From the NCBI RefSeq assembly GCF_963662255.1, contig NC_085056.1:10566123-10630122 (forward strand): a DNA stretch of 64,000 bases, written 5' to 3'. The first letter of the stretch is position 1. Every line of letters begins with the position of its first letter. A program made the position numbers and the translations under genes. This document shows positions 24,061 through 38,907 of this stretch, one piece after another. Under the pieces are notes generated by a model that saw only the letters and a program-made list of their open reading frames with translations, had not been told where the DNA came from and made no database searches. Origin of the DNA: Cinclus cinclus. Taxonomy: Eukaryota; Chordata; Aves; Passeriformes; Cinclidae.

Positions 24061-27000
24061 GATTCCCATGCCAGCAAGGAATGCGCTAGACAACCACATA
24101 CTTTTGACAACACTAATTTACAATCATGAGTTCTGTCTGCAAATCTTTTCATTCACAGAAAGGAGCTCATAATGTTCCCAAGAAGTGAACAAAGATGGAG
24201 CAAATACTGTCAAAGTCACTTGCAGTTTTCACTTGAAATATTGCAAAAAAAAAATAAAATTCAAGTATTTACACACAGCTAAAAATAACCCCTCAACTTC
24301 CTGCTCTATTCATAAGCTATACTCTAAATAATAAATTTTAAAAGGATCGTAGAATCCGCAAAGGCTTTCTTCCTTTATAAATTGGATTTAGGTTGGGTGT
24401 TTTTTTTTTTTTGCTATCATACAACCCAGACATTGCTTATGAGTCTGGCATACGAAGGAAAAACAGCCAGAAAGGGTCAGATTTGACCAACAATCCAAGA
24501 TTCATATTCCTCAATCCCCCATCTGAACACACACCAGGATAGGGGTCCTGTTCCTCCCAAGACCAGCTGCATTACCAAAGGCACATGAAGGCATCTCTAC
24601 TTTGTCACCAGTATTTTTATTTTCAATTCCCTGCCACACAGCCTGGTTTTCCTGTGGATCCATTAGCTGTGCTTGCAGTGTACATCCCTGTACTGGAACA
24701 CAAAAAGACAGAGCGACATGATAAGCATTTCAACCACTTTTGCTGCCTACGTTGTTTTTTGAAAAGAAGTCCAACAAGAGATACTACGGCTAAGATCTCA
24801 AGCATAATATAAAACCAGAGACATGACACTGTCTTACTTCTTCAGAGGAAAAATGGTCCCCAGATGACTGAAATTTCCCTCTAGTCAGTGCCAGTAAACA
24901 GCAACAGAAATAAAAAGTCACAAGGGTACAATTGTCATTAGTATGCAAATTTTAACAGCTCAGTCAAAAATATCAATATTTTCCACTTAATTTATTACTA
25001 TATAAAGATGGATGATCGTAAAATGAAACATTGATTTTCAATGCCCTTTAAATAATGGTGATGAAGACAATACTCAAGGACAACTACTTCAAAACACAGA
25101 CTTAAAATTAATTATAGTATTTTTTTACAAATACTTGTTCAGTTCAATCCTATTTGATTGCTTCTGTTTTTTTTAATGAAGTAAAGGAATAGGCAATTTA
25201 TGTAAAGAGCCATTTCAAAATTGATTAGATGTAAAGACAGGTTAGCATTTTTACAGTATTGACAGAAAACCATTAACCAAGCAGCCTATAGACACGGTCA
25301 CTGAAAGTTAATCGAAGGGAACAGTAATTTGGTAGGGGTTTGCATGACAGTCAGACAAGCTCACTCCTGTTCACAGATTTTGGTTGTACCTGATCTCTGA
25401 GATGCATTGGACTGTCTTTTTTAATGCTGTATATAATTACTTTTTGATTATAATCATTGAATTTAAACATTCCTGAGAGTGTGTAACTGCTGTCACATGC
25501 TTGTTTCTAAAATTACCTACAGCATCTCTACCCTTGCATAGACACTTGATTTAAAGAACTATAAGCAGTCTTGGGTAATAACTTTTCTTTGGTTATTTAC
25601 CTTGCAGATTGCTTGAGTCTACACTGTAAGATAAGGCTAATACTTTAAAGGAAACAATACTTGTGGCCATTTTAGGTCAATGGTTCTGAACAAATTCTGT
25701 ACCACCTGACAACTATCACATGCTTGCAGCAAACACATTGTTAACAGTGATAAGTTGCAATTTAACCCCTTTTTCCAGTGGTAGAAGCAAAACACTGAGC
25801 AAACCAGATAAAGGGCCTGAATAGAGGGACATCAAATTTAGTAATGGAGATAGCAAATGAGTATTTCCTTATACATATATAGTCACACTGGAGATTATTA
25901 AAATCAGGACAATTTTTTTTTTACCCTACTCTACACATATTACCTTAATGTTACCTTTGTTTCAGTTTAGCATACTTGGTGCACTATTTAAAGAAAACAA
26001 ACCCCAGATACTTTGTTTTCATTTTATTAAAAATATAGTCATCAGATTCCCTCTGAGTATATCATAGGTCAGTCCTACGTTGTTGTCTTGGACCTTAAAG
26101 TTTCTTATCCAACTTGAAACAATCAATTAGCAACCTTGTTGATATCTTTCTGGAAATAGTTGATTCTAAGCAATTAAGCTTCTGATAGTTTTATGTGATA
26201 GTGTTTGTAATGTCACGATCTTAATACAGACAAGATGAAGCCAGGTTTGAATTTTGTTTCTCTTTCCTACACCCTGGCTTACACACCCACTTGCAAGGTT
26301 TCAGCAGAAACACTAGTGAGCTGGAGAACAAGATCCTTGGGAAATTTATTTGTTTTATCATCTTTTTCTCACTTAAGAGCAAGAAAACTCCGAAGGGCAG
26401 AACATTTTGCGACAACTTCCTGAAGCAACAATGAGGGAAAGCCCTGCTCTGCTCCAGGCCCTTCAGGAGAAAATCCCTGTGCCTGTGTTGTGTTCAGATA
26501 GGAGCTGACCACAGTGAGCCCATCCAAAAGGACCAGTATGGCAAAGTTTTTATTTTGAGATAAAAACCTTTTTCACCTTGCACCTTTATCTGGAGGCAGT
26601 TTTTAATACAGCAGGAGGAGGCAGTCAGCCCCTGTTCCCTCCTAAGCTCACATTACTCACTTGATGGGGATATGCAAAGCCACCCTACAAAGAGCCCTGG
26701 CAGCAGCTGTGGCTGAGGGCTGCTGTGGTAATCCTCCACACAAAAAGGCAGAGGCCATTTGCCATCACTGTTGCAAAGTGCTCCTAAAACATACCTGTGA
26801 TTTTTTCTGAAAGTCAAAATTTGGCCCCGGGCAGTACAATTTTACAATCTGGTCCTTGGGCAGAACAGTAATAGGGAATTTATAACGATGCCCAGTGAGA
26901 GAGACAAATGGGTAATTAGGACAAACATTAACAAAAAACTATCCCAAAGCTTTGGGAGATACAGCTGACTCTGCTGACCAAAACAAGAGTAGGGTTCATT

Positions 27001-30000
27001 TCTGCTGATTAGCTCTATCACACAAATGTTCAGCAGAGCAATTGCTCAGGTGCTGTGGCCTGAGGTTCATGGGACCCTCCCAGCTCTGTGCTCTCAATGC
27101 ATTTCAGCTCTAAGGGCATTTTGAAGAGAACAAAATGAGAATCTGGAGGATATTCCTTGTCAAACTGAGAAGTAGTTCAACCTGAGCTTTGAATATGTGG
27201 ACCATGCTAAAAAGCCTTGGTGTGGAAATGCTGAAATTGTTTCCTTATTTGTCTTGAAAGGAAAAAAGGAGGGAAAAAAAACCAACAAATAACAAAGATG
27301 CCAAAAAGCTTGGAGGCATGCAAACTCAGAAACACAAACTAAAGGCTGTCTCAACCTGCAGCTGTTACACAAAATATACTCAAAGCCTTCCCCAAGTAAA
27401 TATCTTCCTTGCCTGCCTCTTTATTTGCAAACTCTATGAACCCTGACACAGCTTAGAAAAATTTAATATTTTCCCCCTTAATACTTTTTTAAAAACATAT
27501 TCAAGGGGACTGGTGGAGTCAGGAAGTCTGGAGAGAGGTAATTTGACATCTGAATTATTTCAAGGCCAATATGGAAAAGTATTCAAAGGCTTATTTGGAC
27601 ATGCATCAGTCAAGAGACCGCTTCTACCACAGAGATGGTGTTGGAAATGTAGACAGCTTTCAGAAAGCTATGAGATAGAGCAAGGGAATTATGGCAAATG
27701 TCACATCTCAGTCTAAGATGTCTATGATTAAGAAAATTATCTTGGTAATTGGCCTATTTCCACACCTGTAAAAGCATTTAGAACTTATTAAGAATGATAA
27801 GCATAAACAAAGAACATGGTGTAAAAAGCTTCCCTCTGCTAATTTGGTTGCACTGATTAAGATTTTATGTGATGCTTCTAAATTGGAATGTCAGCCCCAC
27901 ACTTTGTGGAAAAGCTCTGCCAGTCAGGGCCTGCAGTGCTTTGGTTGAACATGTGGCATTTTAGGGCTCTGCTGCAATGTGAGACAAGGAATATTAACCC
28001 ATCATTTCTTTAACTTAGATAAAGCCTGGATGACTTAGTTATTCTTCAATATCCGTGCCATGTGGCTTAAAATAAAACAGCCAAGCTTCTGATTTGCTTT
28101 CTCTTAAGGTATTTCCCTTCACAAAAAATACAAAAAACAAAACAAAAAAAAAACAACCAAACAAACAACAAAACAAAAATCTAATTATCCACTATTAAAA
28201 TTTGAAAACTAATCATGGTTGTAATCATGCAAATCTGTAGCACCAGTTTGCTAAGAGACACTCAGGTTGTGTCTGAGCCACAATCAGCAGTGGAAAAGGA
28301 AAAATAAATTATTAACGTTCACTTCTGAAAATTATTAACAGTAGCACGTGACTAACAGCTACTTATCAGGGAGAAAGGAGGTGCACAGATCCTGGACTTG
28401 CCTGTCTAAGGTGTCTTTTTCTAAATAACACAGACTAGTTACTCAGCCTTTTGGTTTGTGGCTCGGCTGTTTTTGCAGGAATCCTGTACCATGCACCCAG
28501 AGCAGCAGTGACAGGGTTTGTCAATCCATAACCCAGGGCTGGGGAAGTGTGGTGAGCTGTACCTGTCCAGGGATCAGCTTTGGCACGAGATGGTTGGAAG
28601 CAGTTTGTTGTCATGACTCACTGTCACACATGACAGACCTTTCAGACCATTTCTGCATTCTGCAGACACACATTTGACATAGGGCTGAGGCAGCAGATCC
28701 ACACCTCTGGCTGGGCAAGGTTCTGAACACAGAGCCCCCAAAAGCCCCCATGCACACACACACTTCATCTTTAATTGCCCCAGCAGCATGTACATATTTT
28801 AAATTACACTTCTCATCAGCTGATGTGGCTGCATTTGTGGCATTCATCACCTAATATTAATGGGAATATTAGACATTAGTTAGCCTAAGGCCCTGTGCTG
28901 GCAGTCCCTCCTGCAGGCAAGGAGTACTGCCTGGATCAAGTCTTAAACTCTGTTCTTTGGCTTCAGTTTTTAACTTCATTCAAGAAAAATTTTTTAGTTT
29001 GTTTTTTTTCCCCTGGATTTACATATACAAACCTACTGATTTGTTCTTTAAATAAAACAAACCTCATATTTTTTCTGCTATTGGCTTTTTCTTAGTACAA
29101 GCAGCTCTTCTTACCACTGGCAGAATTTTCTATTTTATGGCTCCCTGGCTCACATTTCAAGACACGGCTTTAAGTATATCAGAAATATGCCTTCATCCCA
29201 ATAGAAAGGTGCACTTCGAGGGTAAGAGCTAATTACACACTAGCCAGTGGTGCCTTGATTCACCTCCTTGGCTGGCTGTTCACCTACATGTCTGGTGAGG
29301 GATCTCCTGGGAAAAACCAAGCCAGGGTCTGCCTGCCTCCTCCCAAGGAAAGAAACTGGTATTAAAAAAGAAATCTGCACTGTCAGCTGTAGAAACAGAT
29401 GGGTTCCTTACTGCAGCACCATTTATCAGAGGGGTGAAAAAGCTGCCACAGGTTGTGCCCTCTGTCCTCCAGTGCAGCCATCTCTCAAGAACTGCTCTTT
29501 CCCATCACCTGCCACCATTTACATCTCAGCACAGCAAGAAGAGGCAATCCCAGGCCTTTCGCTGGAGGTCAGCTTGGCTTTAGCCTCCTCTCTGTTGCCT
29601 GGGCTCAGTCCTACTATTATGCTTCACAAATATTTTATCCACTAGCAAATCTCTTGCTAAAGGCTCACTAATGCAGGGTGGATGGGAGAGATAGCTAATG
29701 CCTTGTTGCCAAGTGATTTCCACTTTAATTGCATTTTAATTCTATTTTAATTGGTCCTTTAAAAGTCTCCCATACTGTAAGCAGAATAAAGTTATACAGT
29801 GTGTGTCTTATTAGTGCTCTCACAAAGTATATTCTGTAGGGGATTTTGCTCTGGCATTCTGGCCTTTCCATTCATTAATTTGAAGGAAAAGATTAGCCAA
29901 TGATTTGGATATTACTGCTTAACTGGTGGCTCTGGAATTACAAATCTTTTCCTTCCATTAGATTTTTTTTTTAAGTCCACAAATGAAATACAGTGCATGA

Positions 30001-33000
30001 CACCATCCTAATCCTCACTAATAGTTTCTGACCTTTAGCTGCAGGCATATATTTTTCTGAGTTTTCAGGAACCAATCCCAACATTATGCTGCATTGCAAG
30101 CTGTTTCATCTCTGTACACTCTCAAGTTTAAACTTCCTGCTCTCTCTCAGCATTCACAAAGCCCATATATATTAAGACCATACTTCCATTGACTTCAGTT
30201 TTAATATTAAACAGGCAGTACATGATACCCTCAGTATTGACTCTACCAAGTCCATTAACAACCCTTTTGTGGCTTCACTTTAATTTACACTTTGAAGGAA
30301 AACTGCTGTATTATGAGTCAGGGGTGAAAGAGAATATTGCTTATATTAAAGATCCATATAAAAAGAATATCATCTTTGACCTATTAAGTCAAAGTTGAGC
30401 ACTCAAAATAATTCCTACTGTAAGCACATGTAAAATATTATTATGGAATGTCCAGGCTTTCATCTGACAAGGAAGATTTAAGGATTTCATTGTTTATGTA
30501 CATAAGAGGAAAAGGTCTTTAGATTTTTTGATGCAGCCAAGCTACAATAGAGCCAGAGTTGTCCAAAGTCAGAACATATCTCTCTTTCAGAATCCATGTA
30601 ATTATACAGATCTGAAGTGCCACACAGAGGCACTAACTGACAACATCAACTGTTCAGAGAGACCTCAAGAACTTCAACCTTACAGGTCACATTAAAGACA
30701 GAGTTTCAAAACTTTCCCAGTCTAGCTGCTTTAAGTGAAACCCTTATTAATTCAGTATAGCTGTGGATGTGTATCAGACCCCGTGGTAGAGCTATGCACA
30801 TTGTAATGAGATAGGAGCAGATCTGCATTACGGTGAAGGATGACATGGGCTAATGGCTTTGGCTACAGCATAAAGTGTGAGATTTAAATTGACTAAAGTG
30901 AAATGTAAGGCTGAGATTTGCTTGAACACTGTCATCTGAGGCATATTCCTTCAGACTGCCCGAGGGAAGAAGCAATTCAGAAAGGACACATAGGAGTCTT
31001 TCAAGGAGACTGAGCTCTGCAACCTGCTCTGAAAGGGCAGCTGCTGGGGATGAACAGAGTACTGCCTGCCAGGGCTGCAGGTCCCAGGCTTTGCTATTAC
31101 ACCCTCCTTTAGCTTGTCTGTAAGAAGCCTGAAGGCTCCTACTACATGCCAAAAAGGTGCTTGAGACATGGAGCAAACACAATAAAAAAAGGTAAGGCTT
31201 TTATGCCAATGGCACATCGAGAAATGCTAAAGGAATTTAAAGGCAGAGGACAGTTTCAGTAGGTGGTTCAAATCAATAAACTTCTAAGTAAGCAAGCACA
31301 GAAAGTGCCCTGCAAAAAGCTGATGAGCTGTGTAGCTACTGCAGAAACAATTTTTAATGTCAGTTTTAAAATAATGGTGACTTGTTATTTGGAATATTGC
31401 ACCGAGCTATAAAAAAAACTGCAAAAGGCTAAGGAACACTAGGAAAATTTTATTTTAAAAAAAACTTCTCCAAATAGCAGCTGGAAAGAATTGAAATACT
31501 AACAGTTGCTGGTCCAGTGAAAAAGAACTCCATTGGATGACAGCTATAAAAGGTGCAATTATCACACTTTTCTCATGAGCCTGACCAATTTTCAGTACCA
31601 TGTCTGCCAGCCTAACTTCAGTTGTTGACTACAACCTTGAATTGGAAAAAGATAAGCAAACTCATCTGAAAATGGATCTACTGTAAGGACGACATTTTTC
31701 TATGAAGATCAAAGGCACATATACATGTGTGTGTGTATAAACCGCATCTGGTGCGCTGTTTCTTTTCATCTGGCCAACACTCAGTAACAAAATTATATTT
31801 AGATAAAAATGTGAAACCATACCTTAGCATTTTCCAACACAGTCCATGCTGTAAATGCTCAAGGAACAATCCTCTCCCCATCCAGCTACTCACCCTCAAA
31901 CCAACTCTTAACTTCCATTAAATGAGTCCTACCTCAGTCAGGAAATCAAAGCAAGGCTTTTTTTTTAAAAGGTGAGCAAAGTCTGGACTCTTTCAGTCAA
32001 ACAGCAATAACCAAGAAGTCTGTTACAGTTCTACTGACCCACTTCTAGCCAGCAGCCTCAATAACCAACATAAAACCTGTCAAGATGCAGCTGGAAAAAT
32101 TTTCACATAACATGCTATTCTTTTTTCACATTTGTGAATGCCTTGTAAAAAAATCTTCTGTTAAAAACCAATTGTGGATGAAATGTCTCAGTAGCCTGGA
32201 AGGAACAAGGCTACTTGTTGTTAAGGGGGCAGTGGAAGTTGTTTCAGCCTTCTATGTAATTGCACTACTGACTTGGTCTGGTTTAGAGGAGAAAGAGACT
32301 GGGATCAATTGAATAGCAAACAACTCACCTTCCTAAGCCTGAGCTCAGTGATTCTTACACTGAATAGCACCAGTGATTTGCAGGGAACCAGTTCTTTGTC
32401 CTATAAATACTTTAACAGAGAATTGCATCCTTCTAACACCTCGCAAAGGAAACTGTTAACTGAATCCCTTCCTATACATCTGTGCTCTGTAGCCGTGTCC
32501 CTGTGTGAGAACACAAGGCTGAGAAAGAGCAAAGGTGATGAACAGAGCTCATGCTCAAACCAAACACTTTGTGCCCCCAGTAAACATTCCTGTCCTCTCA
32601 GCAGCTACTCTGCTCACCTCTCCTGTATGCAGGGAGACACAGCAACCTTGCAGCAATGACCCTACCAGTCTTCTTTCCATGTGGGGAACAGACATCCCAT
32701 CTGAAGAGATTCCTCTGCATTGCTGAAGCAGCAGAGCCTGGGTTCCTGTTACTGTCACTGCCCTCTTCAGTAGGTGATGCTGCCAGTTCCTGCAGAGTGA
32801 GGACACCCCAATTGCTGCAGAGCAGCCACAGCACCCAGTGTGAGTGGGAGCCCCTGAGGTACCCTCAGTGCCTTGGGACATAGCTGCCTTGGTGTGTCAG
32901 TACATATGGGGAGCTCACTGCTGGGGTGATTTTCCTGATCATCACCACCTGTCCAAAGCAGAAAGCCACAGAAAGAACTGGGAACTTCCCAGGTGAAACT

Positions 33001-34904
33001 AAACCTGGTGTCCTGAACCTAGCAGAACACACTGGGTGCATGGGCACAGCCCAGTAGCTTCCCTGAAACACCCACAGCATGGCCTTTTGGTCCTTTAGCA
33101 CCACTGCTTTGCTTCACAGGGCTGCTCTGATCAGGTTCATGACTTTCATCTGTGTAGGCTTGGCCCTGTGGACCCAGGGACAGCAAAGGACAAACACAGC
33201 AACCGGTGAGGAGGCCAAATCTGCTCAGTGGAAATGGTGCCAGGCAGAGTCTCTGCTGGGGATTGGGATAGGGTTTTACTGTCACAGGCAGATAACATCA
33301 AGTGATGGTAGAAGTTAAATGGTCTGTGTTCCTCCTTTTCTCACTGTGTGACCAGAAATCACACACCTCCCTTGACTCCCCCAGTATTTGGACTACATTC
33401 TGTCGAGATGCCACTTTAAAACAGAGGACTGAGTTGTGCAGCTCTTCCACAATAAATACATAATTGCAGTAGGAATTTTTGCTGAATGAAAGACTGCAGA
33501 CTTTAGCCTATTAATTTTACAAATGTCTTGTCTTCAAATGCTACAGTAATTAGCTTAACTCCTTCACACTTTAAGATGCTTTAAAGTGTGTTGCAGGAAT
33601 GTCTTAGATTTCAGGGCAAAGCTAATTTAAACTTCACTAGCAGTATGATCTCCTGGGATACTGCAGGCAATGTTGATTTTTATCTGCAAACTCTTCTCTT
33701 AAGTGTTGCCAAGGTTTTAGATTTTATCATAATGTATTCACAAATATTTATGGAATCTATAACTCAAATATGCATTGGCTAAAATTAAACATATTTCACA
33801 CAAGGTACATCAGCACCAGTTTATATAAATAAGTGTTCTTAGCTGCTTCAGCAGGCTTATTTGTCATGTTTTGGAAAAAACACCTTTAAATCCTGACAAA
33901 GCTGTCTCATAAAAGCAATCTTAAATCTGTGATTGTGGCTTATTTTCCAGCACACCTTTTCAGTCTGTGGTAGCTACTGCAGCAGTGGCCACAATGCTCA
34001 GAGCAGGAGTTGCCTGGCCTGGGGCAGTGCTGGGATGCAGGGGCTGCTCCACAGGAAACCAAGAGCTCACGTGCTGTGCAGAGCACAGCAGGGCAGGGCT
34101 GACACTCCTGCACTTGGGGAACCCCCTAGCTCTGGATCCAATATATTTCTAAGCAATGAAAACTTTCCCATGATTGATCTGACTATGGGAATACTTTGGA
34201 CACCAGAATGATGCAGGTAAAATAATACTCATTGAAACTTGTTCAGAGAAAATAAGGAAATGCAATATGAGAACACGTCAACTTCTGTATGTTACAGATA
34301 CGGAACTCGTTCAGTGTAATAAAAGAATCATGGGAAAAGCACAGGCAGAGGAAACAAAGCAAAGAAGGTACTCAACATTTCCATGGCATATAAACCTAAA
34401 TTCAATATTTTAAGTGTGAATATTTACTGTTAGCCCTGCAACCTCAAAAATGCCTACAACATATGCATGTCATTCATGATTTTCTACAGTTATAATTCAG
34501 CATGTTGCTCAAGTTGTTGGGAGAAAATTTGTGGAGACAAAAGGCAACACTGAACAATGGCAAAATTAACTATGCAGTAACCAAAGCTGGAATCCAACTC
34601 AGCTTCAGATAAACATAGAAAAATGGATTTATATATTCTTTGCACTTGGGTTTATATTTAATCCAAATTACACTAGTTAAGGGTTTCCCCCTGCAAGGAA
34701 AGTCACAATGCAAGAATTATTTTGTCTCATTCTGCTTCTGTTTTAGTTCAGCCTGATTAACTGTACTTAGCAAATATTCTTATAAATCCCATAGCACCTT
34801 CACTCCTATGTCATTGACTGGTTTTCTGCCCACTCTGCATTTCTTGACAGAGCAAATGAGTTTATACAGAGGTTTGTGCTGTCACAGCTTGGATTTAAGC
34901 TGAA
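24061..34904. other. Long non-coding stretch, no gene supported
   Basis: About 10.8 kb without a supportable exon. Notable content is a T12 run near 24,401, an A-rich CAAA-type stretch at 28,122-28,180, and AT-rich segments around 24,900-26,200 and 29,700-30,500. A GC-richer block at about 32,450-33,300 has overlapping frames on both strands, and another lies at 33,960-34,140. A minus-strand frame near 32,555-32,881 and plus-strand frames near 32,273-32,659 are mutually exclusive and unrecognised. Confidence 0.5.
28122..28180 (+). repeat. A-rich low-complexity tract, (CAAA)n/(CAA)n type
   Basis: The stretch is made almost entirely of A interrupted by single C bases, with a local period of three to five. 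It could be a degraded poly-A tail of a retroposed sequence or plain slippage. I could not recognise a retroposon body on its 5' side. Confidence 0.75.
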
Positions 34905-35030
34905 TGGTATCACTGAATGGTTGGGGCTGTAGCCACCTGGTCCAAACCCCATTCTCAAGCAAGGCCACCTGGAGCCAGTCATCCAGCACCACACCCAGGT
35001 GCATGTACTGGACCTTTTAAAGTTCTTCAC
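34905..35030 (-). mobile_element. CR1-type LINE, old 3' fragment, reverse orientation
   Basis: On the plus strand it reads as the reverse complement of the CR1 tail: 'tatcactgaatggttggggc', then 'acctggtccaaaccccattc', 'tcaagcaaggccacctggag' and 'caccacacccaggtgcatgt'. The order matches the family. It is short and diverged with no coding capacity. The outermost terminal repeats of the CR1 tail are not distinguishable. Confidence 0.7.
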
Positions 35031-35875
35031 CCAAAAGGAAGGTGAGCTTATCTGAGCCTATTAGAAAGGGAATGGTTATCAGGCAGAGAAGATAAGCAGA
35101 AAACATGAGTTATAAAAAAAGCACATCTGGTATGCACTTAAAATGAACATTTCCTCATCGATACTTGACAGTGACCACCTCACACTGCAGTCACCTGGAT
35201 GTCTGGAACCAATACAAGCCTTCAGTAATTGACAGACTCCATGAAACCACAGCAGCAAAGCTTCAGACTTGTAGCTGTAGCCATCCATAGGTGCTGAAAA
35301 CAGTTTGTACTGGTTTTTTTCCTACTGCTTTGGACTAGGCTGTTGCTCAGGGGAGGCTTTGTGCCATCACAAATACTAGACAGGTGTGTCTGTCGCCTTT
35401 AAAGCCCTCAACTAATTTTTAAATCACTTGTTCTCTAGTTATTTTCTTCACTGGATTTTTGAAAGTTCCTTTTACTCCAACAGAAATGATCAACCATACA
35501 AGCTCAGTCATCAGCTTGGATGCTGCCTCCCCCAAATACAGTGTAGGACTAAACTGACAGTCCTGCCTTGATCTGTTGTGCTGGTCAAACGAAAAACAGG
35601 AGAGGAAGAAAAACTATCTGTATTTGAAACACTTATTCCTTTCACATGCTCTTTTCAGTTGCACGTTGTGTTGCACAACCCTCTATTTCCAGGCCTTCTT
35701 GGATGTTTTCTGTTTCCACTCTGTATGTGATGGAGTCACTGTTGAAACTATGCTGCAGCCCACAAGGATTGAGAGCCAGGTACTTCTCATAATAGGAGGT
35801 CAAACTAAATGAAAGTCGGAGCCCTACCAGCTCTCACAGCTGAATTCCAGCATTGGATATGACATGGCCAAGGGG

Positions 35876-36002
35876 AAAATATTGGATTTATTTTTATGAG
35901 TTAGTCATAACCCTAATGCCCTTAAGAGGTACTGTGAGAAGTGAATCCATTCATAGGGCCAACAAGGTCACTTTTAACTTGTAAAAATAAATCCAATATT
36001 TT
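35876..36002. repeat. Perfect 21-bp inverted repeat with 85-nt spacer
   Basis: The left arm at 35,876-35,896 ('aaaatattggatttatttt' plus 'ta') is the exact reverse complement of the right arm at 35,982-36,002. The spacer is 35,897-35,981. Pairing stops sharply at both ends of each arm. The structure could be a small non-autonomous DNA element with terminal inverted repeats or an RNA or DNA hairpin. No clear target-site duplication is seen outside the arms. A chance perfect match of this length so close by is unlikely, even in AT-rich DNA. Confidence 0.9.
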
Positions 36003-38907
36003 TCACTATGTCTTATTAGGTTTGTACAATTCAGCAACCACTGTGGTTTGTTTTTAAAACGTCACTTCCCACAAGGGCTCATATTGCTTTTTAGCATGAT
36101 TCCCCTTTCCCATGTTCCTCAGCTCCCAAGGTCTGCATTGTCTCTTTCACTGCCTTTGTTTGTGCATCAAAACACATCTTTTTACTGAAAGCACTTGAGT
36201 TTTACGTTCAGGCCCTGCTCTAACACAACTCCATTATCACAGCTTCTCTTTTCTGCCTCACGTGTTTAACACATCCCTGGCATTTCTCTCAACTGATGCC
36301 ACACAGCCTCAGCCTTCCCTGATCTGTCTCAGTGTCTCCAGCCAACTGATCTGCAACCATCAGAAATCCAGAGCCGCATTTGGAATTTGTTGGTTAGACT
36401 GGTCTGACAGTCTAATAGTACCCTAAATTTGATAATTTCATTTTCTTCCTTCCTTAAGGCTTCAGTAGCTTAGAAGAGGATGGAATAGCTGAGATATGAT
36501 CTGGAATACTTGTCTCAGACCATGAAATTTGCCATTTCAGGCTATGGGATGTCCTGCAGACCACAGGGCTGCCTCAATTTGAACAGCTTTTCTCCCCACA
36601 GACAGCAAGAACCCATTTCATATTTCCTTTTTCTCCCAGGTAGCCATACTGTAATGTACAAACAGCAGGAAAATGCAGAAAGATACAGCCTTATAACCAA
36701 AGAAGAGAGGTTTCCAGAGACTACTGACACACAGGAGCAGGAAGATTTTGGGACGGCACAGGTCACACATTCTTGTCTGCAAGAGAAAGGAGGGCAGCAC
36801 TTTGTGCCCAGTGCAGTTTGAAGAGCTGAGCCTCAGAAATTCAAGAGGAGATTGCAGGAGTAGGACAGGAAGTATCTCACAGGTGGTGAAAGGAGGAATG
36901 AGATACTCATCCCTTCCAAACACAGGGGAAAAATATTATTTCAGGGATGATGCTAATAGACCAAGAAACTAAAGGAAAGCAGTAGATCAAAGAATATGGA
37001 CAGAGCAGAACAGTTTGCTCTCAATATAATTCAAAGTTTTTGGCCAGCTTCCATTTCTGGGCAGAAGCTTTAGGGGCATTCATAAAAATCTAATTAGAAA
37101 ATAACATCTCTCATGAATTATTAGCTCTCCTCATATCTGGTTGTAATAGATTAAATTAAAGTCACAAAACCAGCAAAAATATACTAAATCAATTAAAAAG
37201 AAAATTTTCATGTCAATCACAGTCTATTGCTTCCTTTTAAAACACTGAAAAAGAAATGGTTATGCCAAGAAACCTCTCTAGAAAATATTTGCTTTCCCCC
37301 TACAAGAGTGTTCAGGAGTCTCCAAAAGGCATCAAACTTGTACTTTCTCTCCTCCTTAGAGGTAAACAGTTATAGCTATTGTCTCTTTTTGTTTTGTTTT
37401 GCCCATGTATCCATCTGTATGTTCCCATTCACTTAAATATGATGAGCCTGTATTTTTACTGGTGAAGACAGAGCAGAATTTGGCTTTGGTTGATCCAGAT
37501 CTATACAACAATAATTTTTTCACCTTTATCCAAATTCGGAGCAATATTCCTCCCCAGTAACAATTTTCACCTTCCTGTGCTAATGTAAAGGATTTCACCA
37601 AAGACTGCACAAGGTGCAGAGAAGAAGCAGAGCTTCAGCTGTGTCTCAGTGAGAAAAGGCTCTGCAGGAGCACAGCAGCTCTCACTGTTCCCACACAGCT
37701 CCCAGAAATGGCATGGCCACATCTTTATCATTTCAAAGCTCCAGCTCCCTGCTCGAGTAGCAGTTCCACATCATATAGTGCAATTTGAAATCTTGGCACT
37801 TGGCTTTCAATAATTCCCTGTTAGATTACTGTCTGTGGAAGAACATATAACACAACTGCTACAAATGCTGGGAGCAAAATCTTCAATAACAACTTAGCGC
37901 ATATGATAACTTTCCCAATTTCCTGCATCTACACCACCTATCTCTTTACTCTGGTCTGTAGCAGCTTGTTTCTTTATTGAACATCTGCCTTGGGATCCCC
38001 TGTCATAAAAAGTAATAAACACATCAATCCAAAAGAAAGAGTATTGCATGGCCCGAAACTACTTAACCAATCAAATTGGAGCTGGCAGCATGAAACTAAA
38101 GGGATAAAACTCTGAGGTGTTTTTAATACAGTATATTTCTAATGATACTACACACCTGCTGCCATTTTGCACACCTAGCTGCCTGAGTCCTTCTAATAAG
38201 TTAATTGTAGTTTCTAGCACCAATTATAGATTTCAACCTTTGTGGAAATACAAAGCAATGGGATTAATTTGTAAATCTGCTATCTCACTGATATTTGACA
38301 GCTATTGCTTTGATTCTCCTTCTAACAAAATACAGATGGATTGTCTTGGGAAAAAAAAGCATTCTTTAACCAAATAATAATAAAAGAGCACAATAAAAAT
38401 GCCTTGTAGCTTATTATCTACAGGCCTCACAACTTGTAACTGTGACTGTAATTATAGCTGTTCGAGTTGCCCCTGTAGGTTTTTCTAAACAAACAAATAA
38501 AAAAGATACCCAAAAGGAAAAAACAAAGCAAATTGTGTTCTCCAGTTATCATAATATAAATATCCATAGATTACTTGCATAGAGAGAAGATCAGATCTAA
38601 TCTTTCACCAGTGTTTCTTGTAAATTGGAAATTACATTTACTTCAGGTATATACTGTTTGCCCAGTTCATATCCAGCTGTAAATTAGAGTAGTTTTGCCT
38701 TTTGGGAGAAAAGCCTCCCTTTTGAAAGGTGTCTTATTGACTGTATATAGATTACCAGCAGCTGATCCATGGGGTAGATTTGAAGGTAGAACTGCCTATA
38801 GGCAACTTTCTTTATTGATTGTAGATTGATATTCAGTTGATTTTTAAGAAGAACAAAATAAAATAAAGCTGCAATGTAATTACCAACCTTTTGTAGGAAT
38901 AAGAGAA
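36003..38907. other. Non-coding stretch, no gene supported
   Basis: AT-rich sequence with short random open frames. A plus-strand frame of 103 codons (36,510-36,821) overlaps minus-strand frames of similar length, and none is recognised. No promoter, RNA gene or transposon end was identified. Confidence 0.5.

Noticed and set aside
27513..27716. Plus-strand frame containing GQYGKVFKG followed by ASVKR, like a protein-kinase glycine loop
   Set aside because: Only a dozen residues resemble the motif. No further kinase motif (HRD, DFG) or splice structure follows and the rest of the frame is not kinase-like. Most likely chance.
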